Origin: Acetobacter orientalis
GTDB taxonomy: Bacteria > Pseudomonadota > Alphaproteobacteria > Acetobacterales > Acetobacteraceae
NCBI RefSeq assembly: GCF_000963965.1
Contig: NZ_BAMX01000037.1
Span: 1-44,485, forward strand
Length of the DNA stretch: 44,485 bases
Reading direction: 5' to 3'
Shown in pieces: positions 32,615-40,016 of the stretch. Each line of letters opens with the position of its first letter. The first letter of the stretch is position 1. The notes below the pieces were generated by a model. It was given only the letters and a program-made list of their open reading frames with translations, had not been told where the DNA came from and made no database searches. Position numbers and translations under genes: made by a program.

Positions 32615-34546
32615 ATGCCCGCAATTACCTTGCCTGACGGATCCGTTCGTAGTTTTGACGGGCCGGTAACGGGCACGGCTCTTGCGCAGTCTATTGGGCC
32701 GGGTTTGGCCAAGGCAGCGCTTGCCATGGAAGTAGACGGCAAGCAGCGCGATATTAGTTACGCTATTGCCGATGATGCGGCTGTGCGCTTCATTACCCGC
32801 AAAGACCCCGAAGCACTGGAAATGATCCGGCATGATGCCGCCCATGTGCTGGCTGAGGCTGTGCAGTCTCTTTTTCCGGGCACACAGGTTACTATTGGCC
32901 CGTCTATTGAAAACGGTTTCTATTACGACTTTTACCGCAACCAGCCTTTTACCCCAGAAGACTTTGACGCCATTGAAAAGCGTATGAAGGACATTGTGGC
33001 CAAGGCTGAGCCGTTTGTGCGTGAAGCATGGCCGCGGGATAAAGCAATTGCCTTTTTTGAAGAACGCGGTGAGCGCTTTAAGGCAGAACTGATCCGTGAT
33101 TTGCCGGGTGATGAAGAAATTTCCATCTACCGCCAAGGCGAATGGCTTGACCTGTGTCGTGGCCCGCACCTGCGTACCACTAAAGATGTTGGGACAGCCT
33201 TTAAGCTGATGAAGGTTGCCGGAGCTTACTGGCGTGGTGACCATCGCAACCCCATGCTCACCCGTATTTACGGCACCGCATGGCGCGACCAAAAAGAGCT
33301 GGATGCCCATTTGCACCAGCTTGAAGAAGCAGAGCGCCGTGACCACCGCCGTATTGGTAGGGAAATGGACTTGTTCCATTTTCAAGAAGAAGCCGTGGGC
33401 CAGATTTTCTGGCACCATAAAGGCTGGCGTTTATACACAGCATTGCAAGACTATATGCGCCGTGCCCAAACCCGCCACGGTTACCAAGAAGTACGCACCC
33501 CCCAACTGGTAGACCGCGGTTTGTGGGAAGCGTCTGGCCACTGGGACAAGTACCGCCACCACATGTTTGTGGCGACCATTGAAGACGAAGATAAAACACT
33601 CGCCCTCAAGCCCATGAACTGCCCCTGCCATGTGCAGATTTTCCGCCATGGTTTGCGCTCTTACCGTGAACTACCCCTGCGTATGGCAGAATTTGGGGCG
33701 TGCCATCGGTATGAGCCTTCAGGTGCGCTGCATGGCCTTATGCGTGTGCGGGGCTTTACGCAGGATGACGCGCATATTTTCTGCACAGAAGACCAAATTG
33801 CAGACGAAACCGTGCAGTTTGTGCGCATGCTGCACGAGGTTTACCAAGACCTTGGCTTTGAGCATGTACGCGTAAAATTTGCAGACCGGCCAGAACAGCG
33901 CGCTGGTAGCGATGTTGTGTGGGATAAAGCCGAAAACGCTTTGAAAGAAGCGTGCGAAGTGGCTGGCGTTACTTATGAGCATAACCCCGGTGAAGGGGCT
34001 TTCTATGGCCCTAAACTTGAGTTTGTGCTGCGTGATGCTATTGGCCGTGACTGGCAGTGCGGCACCTTGCAGGTTGACCTTGTGCTGCCTGAACGACTCG
34101 ATGCCAGTTATGTGGGTGAAGATTCAGCCCGCCACCGCCCGGTTATGCTGCACCGTGCTATTTTGGGGTCTTTCGAGCGCTTCCTTGGTATTTTGATTGA
34201 GCAGCACGCAGGGCGCTTTCCGCTTTGGTTGGCCCCGGTACAAGTTGTTGTGGCCTCTATCGTGAGTGACGCTGGCCCCTATGCAGAAGAAGTGGCCGCT
34301 GCGTTGCGTAATGCTGGCTTGGTTGTTGAAGCTGATACACGGGCAGACAAAATTAACGCCAAGATTCGCGAACATAGCTTGGCCCGCGTGCCGGTTATTT
34401 TGGTTGTAGGCCGCCGCGAAGCTGAAGAGCGCACAGTTGCCGCCCGTCGTTTGGGCAGCCAAGCACAAGAAATGCTGAGCCTAGATGAGGTGGTGCGCAA
34501 ACTGGCAGAAGAAGCGACTCCGCCAGACTTGCGTAAAAAGGCGTAA
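32615..34546 (+). CDS. thrS: Threonyl-tRNA synthetase
   Basis: A 643-residue class II synthetase that charges tRNA-Thr. Domains in order are a TGS domain (residues 1-62), the editing domain with HDAAH and later RGPHL motifs, the catalytic core (motif 2 [29 protein letters not shown] and zinc site with [13 protein letters not shown]), and the C-terminal anticodon-binding domain ([10 protein letters not shown] onward). GGAG precedes the ATG by 9 bases. It lies upstream of infC, as in many bacteria, but with 156 bases and two hairpins between them. Confidence 0.98.
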   Translation: MPAITLPDGSVRSFDGPVTGTALAQSIGPGLAKAALAMEVDGKQRDISYAIADDAAVRFITRKDPEALEMIRHDAAHVLAEAVQSLFPGTQVTIGPSIENGFYYDFYRNQPFTPEDFDAIEKRMKDIVAKAEPFVREAWPRDKAIAFFEERGERFKAELIRDLPGDEEISIYRQGEWLDLCRGPHLRTTKDVGTAFKLMKVAGAYWRGDHRNPMLTRIYGTAWRDQKELDAHLHQLEEAERRDHRRIGREMDLFHFQEEAVGQIFWHHKGWRLYTALQDYMRRAQTRHGYQEVRTPQLVDRGLWEASGHWDKYRHHMFVATIEDEDKTLALKPMNCPCHVQIFRHGLRSYRELPLRMAEFGACHRYEPSGALHGLMRVRGFTQDDAHIFCTEDQIADETVQFVRMLHEVYQDLGFEHVRVKFADRPEQRAGSDVVWDKAENALKEACEVAGVTYEHNPGEGAFYGPKLEFVLRDAIGRDWQCGTLQVDLVLPERLDASYVGEDSARHRPVMLHRAILGSFERFLGILIEQHAGRFPLWLAPVQVVVASIVSDAGPYAEEVAAALRNAGLVVEADTRADKINAKIREHSLARVPVILVVGRREAEERTVAARRLGSQAQEMLSLDEVVRKLAEEATPPDLRKKA

Positions 34547-34569
34547 ATTTAGTGTGCGTTATAACGAAC

Positions 34570-34590
34570 AGGGCAGAGTTACGCCCTTTT
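34570..34590 (+). terminator. Weak terminator-like hairpin after thrS
   Basis: A 5-bp stem AGGGC/GCCCT (34570-34574 with 34583-34587) is followed by three more T residues. It lies 23 bases after the thrS stop. The short stem makes strong termination unlikely. Confidence 0.4.
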
Positions 34591-34649
34591 CTGGCCAGAC
34601 CCGCTTGATAAACGGCCAATAATTGCGCACATAATACACTATAAGGCAG

Positions 34650-34679
34650 GGCACCTTGGCGGGTGCCGTGTCTCTTTTT
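34650..34679 (+). promoter_or_regulatory. Terminator-like hairpin directly upstream of infC
   Basis: A 6-bp perfect stem GGCACC/GGTGCC (34650-34655 with 34662-34667) is followed by GTGTCTCTTTTTG. The T run ends at 34679, 23 bases before the infC start codon. It could end thrS read-through or act as an attenuator for infC. A TTGATA at 34605-34610 upstream may be part of an infC promoter, but no well-spaced -10 was found. Confidence 0.45.
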
Positions 34680-34702
34680 GAGATGTACGACAGGAGCCGA
34701 CC

Positions 34703-35239
34703 ATAGCCAGACCCCCTATTCCCGCGCCGCCCACCCGCGAGGGACCTCGTGTTAACGAAGAAATCCGCGTACCGCAGGTTCGTCTTATTGATGAAAACGG
34801 CGAGATGGCGGGCGTATTGACGACCCGTGATGCACTGGCGCGTGCTTACGGCGTTGGGCTTGACCTGCTTGAAATCAGCCCGAATGCAGAGCCGCCCGTT
34901 GCTAAAATTCTTGACTACGGCAAGTTCAAGTACGAGCAGCAGAAAAAGCGTAACGAAGCCCGTAAAAAGCAGAAAGTTATCGAAATCAAGGAAGTGAAGG
35001 TTCGTCCGAATATCGACGAGCATGACTACCAGGTTAAGATGCGTTCTGTGAAAAGCTTTATCGACGATGGCGATAAGGTAAAGGTAACGCTGCGTTTCCG
35101 TGGTCGTGAAATGGCGCATCAGGAACTGGGGATTAAGGTTCTTGAACGAATCCGTGCTGAAATGGACGAACTGGCCAAGGTTGAGCAAATGCCTCGGCTT
35201 GAAAACCGTCTGATGATTATGGTGCTTGCACCGCGTTAA
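34703..35239 (+). CDS. infC: Translation initiation factor IF-3, ATA start codon
   Basis: IF-3 (178 residues) binds the 30S subunit, keeps it apart from 50S and checks the start codon. The IF3-N domain ([64 protein letters not shown]) and IF3-C domain ([33 protein letters not shown]) are complete. The conserved N-terminus requires an ATA start at 34703, with GGAG 6 bases upstream. An in-frame TGA at 34679 excludes earlier starts, and the first ATG (34805) would delete 34 residues of IF3-N. Non-canonical starts (AUU in E. coli) let IF-3 repress its own synthesis, so the same control is expected here. rpmI and rplT, which often follow, are absent. Confidence 0.93.
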   Translation: MARPPIPAPPTREGPRVNEEIRVPQVRLIDENGEMAGVLTTRDALARAYGVGLDLLEISPNAEPPVAKILDYGKFKYEQQKKRNEARKKQKVIEIKEVKVRPNIDEHDYQVKMRSVKSFIDDGDKVKVTLRFRGREMAHQELGIKVLERIRAEMDELAKVEQMPRLENRLMIMVLAPR

Positions 35240-35296
35240 TCTTGAGGCACAGCCTGTTGTTGCGTTGTTTTTAACACGTAAGCAGGCTTGAGTTTA

Positions 35297-35331
35297 AAAC
35301 CCCGTGCAGCGTTGTGCTGCACGGGGTTTTT
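35297..35331. terminator. Strong bidirectional terminator between infC and the SIMPL gene
   Basis: A perfect 14-bp stem (35297-35310 with 35316-35329, loop GTTGT) is flanked by AAA and TTTTT, so it can work on both strands. It separates the convergent infC and SIMPL-domain genes. Confidence 0.93.
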
Positions 35332-35336
35332 GTTTG

Positions 35337-36077
35337 TTATGGCGCTAACAGAACTGTTGCGGTGACAGAGGCATAAACAGTCTGTGTTTCTGCCGTGCTG
35401 GAAGGGGCCGGGGCGGCATCCATACTGCTACGCGCCATGGCGGCCATAAAAATGGGCCGAGGGTAGGGTGAGCCAGAGAGCGAAATACGCTCAAAGCGAA
35501 CAACATGCAGCCCAAGAGTAGCGGCAAGGGTATCAGCCTGTTTTTTTAGGTCTGTTACGGCTGCTTTTTCGGCCTCAAGTTGTAACGCCTTTTGTTTATC
35601 GGGAGAGAGAGACCAGTCTAGCCCTTCTAAAATGAGGCCATTTGCCTGTAGCTGGCCGGTAAGGGGCAGCAGGGCCTCCCCATCTGGGGCGGTAAAGGTC
35701 AGGTCTTGGCTTGCCGTCCAAACTGCATTTTTGGCTTTGTCGTCGCGCATTTCAGAAACGGAGTAATGTGAAATAGCGTATTTTACGCCGTTAGCCTGTT
35801 TGGCTTGCTCGGCAGCTTTGGACACTTGCGTATTAACAGCCTTTTGGGCGGCTGCGGCACTATTGCTACGGCTTTCAGCTCTAAAGCTGGCAGCCAGTTG
35901 GTCTGGTGGGGCTTGCACGCTGCCAGATGCCGTAAGCTCTAGCTTGGTGTACGAGGCGGCTTGAGCTGTTTCTGCGGCGTTAGCCTGTATGGTGCCAAAG
36001 GCTGTACCAAAACCTAAGCCTAGCAGGCAAGCCAGTGTGGCTGTTTTGCGTGGCGTTAAGGTAAAGCGTGTCATCAT
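35337..36077 (-). CDS. Periplasmic SIMPL-domain (DUF541) protein
   Basis: A 246-residue exported protein. The signal peptide is basic (MMTRFTLTPRKTA) with a hydrophobic core LACLLGLGFGTAFG and a likely cut after ANAAETAQA. The mature part carries the DUF541/SIMPL pattern YTKLELTASGSVQAPPDQLAASFRAES, SKAAEQAKQANGVKYAISHYSVSE and ALQLEAEKAAVTDLKKQADTLAATLGLHVVRFERISL. The family is known for stress- or immune-related associations (SIMPL, E. coli YggE) with no settled biochemistry. The ATG at 36077 overlaps the upstream stop as ATGA and has AGGA 10 bases ahead. Confidence 0.88.
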   Translation of the reverse strand: MMTRFTLTPRKTATLACLLGLGFGTAFGTIQANAAETAQAASYTKLELTASGSVQAPPDQLAASFRAESRSNSAAAAQKAVNTQVSKAAEQAKQANGVKYAISHYSVSEMRDDKAKNAVWTASQDLTFTAPDGEALLPLTGQLQANGLILEGLDWSLSPDKQKALQLEAEKAAVTDLKKQADTLAATLGLHVVRFERISLSGSPYPRPIFMAAMARSSMDAAPAPSSTAETQTVYASVTATVLLAP

Positions 36078-36430
36078 GGCGTGTCTGTCCTTTTTACAGC
36101 GATCAGAGCGCGGCGCAGCCGCACAATACCTGACCTGACCATACCTTTGCGGCACAAATCTGCCCCATCGTCGCGCATTTGTTGAATAATGGGCGGTAGT
36201 GCCGTGTTTTGGTGCGTATCAATAGTTTGTATCAGTGCATTGCAGTATTTGACGCTGTCAGACGTAATGACAACGGTTTTCTTGGGTATGTCACAATGCG
36301 GTAAAACACGCCGACTAGCCGCCAAAGGCGGTGTGGGCGGGGGTGTTGCATTGGTTGTGCGTTCCATGACAGCGGACATGCTAATATTCCCCGCAATCAG
36401 AGCGATAGCAACAGGCAGAGAATGTCTCAT
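36074..36430 (-). CDS. Small exported protein of unknown function
   Basis: A 118-residue protein with a hydrophobic N-terminus (MRHSLPVAIALIAGNISMSAV) that may be a signal peptide. A Pro/Thr linker follows, then a soluble part with three cysteines (LPHCDIP, VKYCNAL, DLCRKG) and a helical end MRSGIVRLRRALIAVKR-like. I do not recognise the family; the Cys pattern and helical spacing recall small periplasmic stress proteins. The stop codon overlaps the SIMPL start in ATGA, which supports both genes as real and coupled. No clear ribosome site precedes the ATG at 36430, so the start is uncertain. Confidence 0.6.
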   Translation of the reverse strand: MRHSLPVAIALIAGNISMSAVMERTTNATPPPTPPLAASRRVLPHCDIPKKTVVITSDSVKYCNALIQTIDTHQNTALPPIIQQMRDDGADLCRKGMVRSGIVRLRRALIAVKRTDTP

Positions 36431-36546
36431 GACTATATACTAAAAAGGAAGCCATGGCTTTTTAAAGGCAAAGTACCAGGAATTATGTTTTGTAAGTCTA
36501 TTAATAACAGAGAGAATTATTAGTATTAGGTGAAGGTACTTGAAAA

Positions 36547-37971
36547 TTATTCACTTTTTAGTGGTAAAGGGTTTTCTATTGTTACAACAAGGCCGGGGTT
36601 GCCCGCTTTAAGGCTGAGTGTACCACCATGGAGTTGCACAATAGCCTGCACTAAAGACAAGCCAAGCCCGGAGCCGGGTGTATGGCGGGCATGTTCAGCC
36701 CTAAAAAACCGCTCGGTAGCCCGTTCCATATCCTCTTGGCTCATGCCCGGCCCTTCGTCCTGAATGGTCAGGCGCATTGTTGCATGGCCATTGGTATTGG
36801 GGCGTGGTGGCAAGGTCGTAAGCGTAATTGTGATTGTTGCGTGGGGGGGGGAGAACTTGATGGCGTTGTCAAACAGGTTAGCAATGGCCTGTTGGTACAT
36901 GGCTCTATCACCAAAACAAGGCATGCTTTCAGGGAGTGTGTGTACCAGTTTCAGCCCTTGGTCTTCTATGGCAACTTCGTAAAGCTCAATCACATCACGC
37001 AAGGCAATAATGAAGTCGAACGGGGCAAAGGCAGAGCGTCTGGCACCGGCTTCTATCTGGGCAATACGTAAAAGGGCTGCGCAAACATCGGTCAGGTGGT
37101 CAAGGTTACGCACTGTTTGGTCAATGGCTGTGCGTAGCTCTTCGGCTGTTTCAGCATTGGCTGAGGCGTCTTCAAGTTGGGTGCGCGCGCGCGTTATGGG
37201 GGTGCGCAAGTCGTGCGCTATACTGTTGGAAACCTGCTTGACCCCATCCATTAATCGCGCGGTACGGTCGAGCATTTCGTTAATGGTGTGCGCAACTTCG
37301 TCTATTTCTTTATCGCGCCCTTGTACGGGTAGGCGGCGGCTCATGTCGCCTTGGGTAATGGCCTGTGTGGTGCGGCTAATAGAGGCAATGATACGGCGTA
37401 GCATTCTGCGTGTTAGCCAGCCCCCTCCGATGGCGAGGAGGGAGACCATAAGAAAGGTCCATAGCAGCATTTCTGTGAGCATGTGCGACAGCAGAGTATG
37501 CCCGCTCATGTCGCGGCCAATGAGCAAGCGGTCTCCATCTGGCATGGTAAACGCTTTTACCTTGGCCATATTTTCAAGATCGACGCGTTTGACTGGTACA
37601 GAATACCAGACGCCATCTTTACGGATAATTTGCGGCCATTCTAGCAGGTTACCCGCTATCCATTGCCCCTCTGGAGAGACAAGTAAGTAGAGAGCGTTGT
37701 CATCTACGTCTTGTTCTAGGCGTTCGTTTAAAAGGCCTACAACCCCGCTATGGCCTTTAATTTTAGCGGTTTGCAGCATGACCTTGGCGTCTGCTGTAAT
37801 GGAGCGCTCGGTCTGGCGTTCTATTAACCCGACAGTGCCCCACCAGACAAAAGAGAGAAAGAGAAGGGCAGAGCCAATAAATAAGGCCCCATAAGCAAGG
37901 GCAAACTGAAGGCCAACCGACCGGAGCCGACCTTTAAGGTGATGAAAAAAAAGGGGCAGGTTCAGCTTCAT
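36547..37971 (-). CDS. Sensor histidine kinase
   Basis: A 474-residue inner-membrane kinase of a two-component system. Membrane helices lie at about residues 20-45 and 166-188, with a 120-residue periplasmic sensor between them. A HAMP domain (about 190-242) leads to the phosphoacceptor His253 in SIAHDLRTPITRAR, the N box NLFDNAIKFSP, G1 DEGPGM, and G2 GSGLGLSLVQAI. The DLRTP variant instead of ELRTP is common in this group. The stimulus is unknown. Its ATG overlaps the response regulator stop in ATGA, so the two are made together. Confidence 0.93.
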   Translation of the reverse strand: MKLNLPLFFHHLKGRLRSVGLQFALAYGALFIGSALLFLSFVWWGTVGLIERQTERSITADAKVMLQTAKIKGHSGVVGLLNERLEQDVDDNALYLLVSPEGQWIAGNLLEWPQIIRKDGVWYSVPVKRVDLENMAKVKAFTMPDGDRLLIGRDMSGHTLLSHMLTEMLLWTFLMVSLLAIGGGWLTRRMLRRIIASISRTTQAITQGDMSRRLPVQGRDKEIDEVAHTINEMLDRTARLMDGVKQVSNSIAHDLRTPITRARTQLEDASANAETAEELRTAIDQTVRNLDHLTDVCAALLRIAQIEAGARRSAFAPFDFIIALRDVIELYEVAIEDQGLKLVHTLPESMPCFGDRAMYQQAIANLFDNAIKFSPPHATITITLTTLPPRPNTNGHATMRLTIQDEGPGMSQEDMERATERFFRAEHARHTPGSGLGLSLVQAIVQLHGGTLSLKAGNPGLVVTIENPLPLKSE

Positions 37972-38645
37972 TCCTGAAGCATATAGCCTGCGTTACGAAT
38001 GGTATGTACCAAAGGCCTACCAAACGGCTTATCAATTTTTTGCCGCAGGCGAGAGACATGAACGTCAATAACATTTGTCTGGGGGTCGAAGTGGTAGTCC
38101 CACACGCCTTCAAGCAGCATGGTGCGGGTAACAACCTGACCAGCATGGCGCATAAGAAATTCTAGCAGCCTGAATTCACGCGGTTGCAGGTCTATGCGCT
38201 GGCCTGCGCGTTTAACCCCACGAGACAGCAGATCAATTTCGAGATCACCCACCGTTAGGCGGGTTTGGGGCTGAATTTCGTTACGGTTGCGGCGCACGAG
38301 CGCATCAATACGTGCCTGCAATTCGTTAAACGAGAAAGGTTTGCCGATATAATCATCTGCCCCGGCTTTAAGCCCCGCTACTTTCTCATCCACATCCGAC
38401 AAGGCGGAAAGAAGCAGGACAGGGGTAAGATTACCCTGCCGACGGAGAGTTTCAAGAATATGGAGCCCATCAACCCCGCCGGGCAGCATACGGTCTAGAA
38501 TAACAATTTCAAACCTTTCGCTGGTTGCAAGGGCAAGCCCGTCTTTGCCGTTATCAACCTGCTCTACCAAGTGGCCTGCTTCTGACAGACCCTTGGCTAT
38601 AAAGTTTCTGACAGTGTGATCATCTTCAACGAGGAGAATGCGCAT
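37968..38645 (-). CDS. OmpR/PhoB-family response regulator
   Basis: A 225-residue DNA-binding regulator. The receiver domain has acidic Glu7/Asp8/Asp9, phosphoacceptor Asp51 (VILDRMLPGG), switch Ser80 and Lys102 (YIGKPF). The C-terminal winged helix is complete: LTVGDLEIDLLSRGVKRAG, DLQPREFRLLEFLMRH and NVIDVHVSRLRQKID, the recognition helix. It is the partner of the overlapping kinase gene. The receiver insertion PGGVDGL resembles QseB/CusR-like members. The targets are unknown; the nearby SIMPL and AI-2E-type genes are candidates only by position. Confidence 0.95.
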   Translation of the reverse strand: MRILLVEDDHTVRNFIAKGLSEAGHLVEQVDNGKDGLALATSERFEIVILDRMLPGGVDGLHILETLRRQGNLTPVLLLSALSDVDEKVAGLKAGADDYIGKPFSFNELQARIDALVRRNRNEIQPQTRLTVGDLEIDLLSRGVKRAGQRIDLQPREFRLLEFLMRHAGQVVTRTMLLEGVWDYHFDPQTNVIDVHVSRLRQKIDKPFGRPLVHTIRNAGYMLQE

Positions 38646-38717
38646 TCTTTAAACTCAGTTACGGGTCGGATTACCAAAATATTACGGTGTTCCTACCGAG
38701 ATGTCACGAGGTAGATT

Positions 38718-39830
38718 TTATACACGTTCGTCATCTTCTAACGGGGGTGTAAGGCCATCAAAGATGGCCAGCAGCGCCGCAGTAAGCGGAGAAGCAAAAA
38801 TAAGACCGGGAAAGCCAAGGATTGCGCCAAAGAGAGTTTGTGACAAAATAGTAATGGCGGGTGGCATTTGCACCGCGTGGCGCTGAATAACCGGGCCAAG
38901 CACATTGCCTTCAAAAAACTGAATGACGCTGTAGAGAGCCGCCACCATAATGGTCTCACGCGTGCCAAGAGAAAGGGCCAGCAACAAGGCTGGCACGGCC
39001 CCCAAAATAGCCCCAATATAGGGAATAAAATTGCACAACCCAGCAAGCACACCCAGCGCCAGTGCAAGCGGTACGCCAATAAACCACAGCCCCACGCCAG
39101 ACAGCACGCCAACCACCAGCATGTCTAAAGACTGCCCGGCAACCCATGCCCAAAGAGAATGCCCAGCCCGTAGCATTAGGGCGCGTGCCCGTGGGCGTTG
39201 GGCTACAGGCACCAGCCGTAAAGCGCCGTTGGCGTAGACAGAGGGCGACATGGCAAAATAAAGCCCAGCAATAAGCACCACCACAATGGTGCCTGCTACA
39301 CCAAAAGCAGAGCCGACAAGGCCAGTCATGGAGCCTGCAATACGCGAACCAAGGGAGGCTAAGCTGCCACCGCTCCCGCCTTGGTGCCCCCCGAGGGAGG
39401 ATGGCAGATAGTTGAGAATCATCTGCCCTGTTTCGCTGCCTTCCAGCATACTGCGCACATAGGCTTCTTGCTGGCGCAAAGCATCTTGCAGGCGGGAGAC
39501 CTCGTTCACTATGGCCGGGCCGCTGCCCCATACCAACAAGACCACAGCAGCAATAAGGCCTAAGGTTACAGCCCCAAGTGCCCAGCCGTAAGGGAGACGC
39601 AAATGCTTGACCAAAATGCGTGAAAGCCCATGCAGCACCACGGCAAAAAGGGTGGCGGCAAAAATAACGGTTAACACATCACCCAATAGCCAGACCGTAA
39701 GGGCAATAACGGTAAGGGTAATTGTGAGGCGCAAGATGTGGGTAATGCTGCCTAGCCACGCGGTTTCAGAGGTATCTTCCGCCGGAGGGGGGGGCGGTTC
39801 GGCGTGGGTAGGGGCTGGCTCGGAGGTCAT
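38718..39830 (-). CDS. AI-2E-family (PerM/YhhQ-like) permease
   Basis: A 370-residue inner-membrane protein with about eight helices. After a proline-rich cytoplasmic start (PAPTHAEPPPPPAEDTSE) the helices run from LRLTITLTVIALTVWLLGDVL through VVLHGLSRILVKHLRLPYGWALGAV. A Gly/Ser-rich loop (HQGGSGGSLASLGSRIAGS) precedes a central helix pair. The family signature then follows: LDMLVVGVLSGVGLWFIGVPLALALGVLAGLCNFIPYIGAILGAVPALLLAL and GNVLGPVIQRHAVQMPPAI. Members export AI-2, or act as Na+/H+ antiporters or other exporters, so the substrate is open. The ATG at 39830 is chosen because it starts the conserved length; the frame is open 47 codons further up. No clear ribosome site is seen. Confidence 0.85.
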   Translation of the reverse strand: MTSEPAPTHAEPPPPPAEDTSETAWLGSITHILRLTITLTVIALTVWLLGDVLTVIFAATLFAVVLHGLSRILVKHLRLPYGWALGAVTLGLIAAVVLLVWGSGPAIVNEVSRLQDALRQQEAYVRSMLEGSETGQMILNYLPSSLGGHQGGSGGSLASLGSRIAGSMTGLVGSAFGVAGTIVVVLIAGLYFAMSPSVYANGALRLVPVAQRPRARALMLRAGHSLWAWVAGQSLDMLVVGVLSGVGLWFIGVPLALALGVLAGLCNFIPYIGAILGAVPALLLALSLGTRETIMVAALYSVIQFFEGNVLGPVIQRHAVQMPPAITILSQTLFGAILGFPGLIFASPLTAALLAIFDGLTPPLEDDERV

Positions 39831-39987
39831 GCGCGAAATACTCTTGTAACGGGGGAGAGAAAATTGAAACACAAGGCTAAGATACGCCATGTATTGGGTA
39901 ATGCTGGCAGTTTTGCAGTTATGTAACGAACTGAATACAACGAAGTTTTTAACATAGTTTAAAAAATACACGCAGAGTGGGGCTTAT

Positions 39988-40008
39988 GCCCCCTGTAATG
40001 CAGGGGGC
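39988..40008 (-). terminator. Hairpin after the ABC-F gene
   Basis: A perfect GC-rich 8-bp stem (39988-39995 with 40001-40008, loop TAATG) lies 8 bases after the ABC-F stop codon on the minus strand. No T tract follows directly, so termination may need Rho, or the hairpin may serve mainly as a 3' end protector. Confidence 0.55.
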
Positions 40009-40016
40009 AGGCCAGA

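Noticed and set aside
31765..32742. A 325-codon minus-strand frame opposite the GT9 gene and the start of thrS
   Set aside because: It crosses two well-supported genes and their spacer and has no recognisable domains; a mirror frame.
32585..33418. A 277-codon minus-strand frame opposite thrS
   Set aside because: It covers the conserved TGS and editing domains of thrS on the other strand and shows no features of its own.
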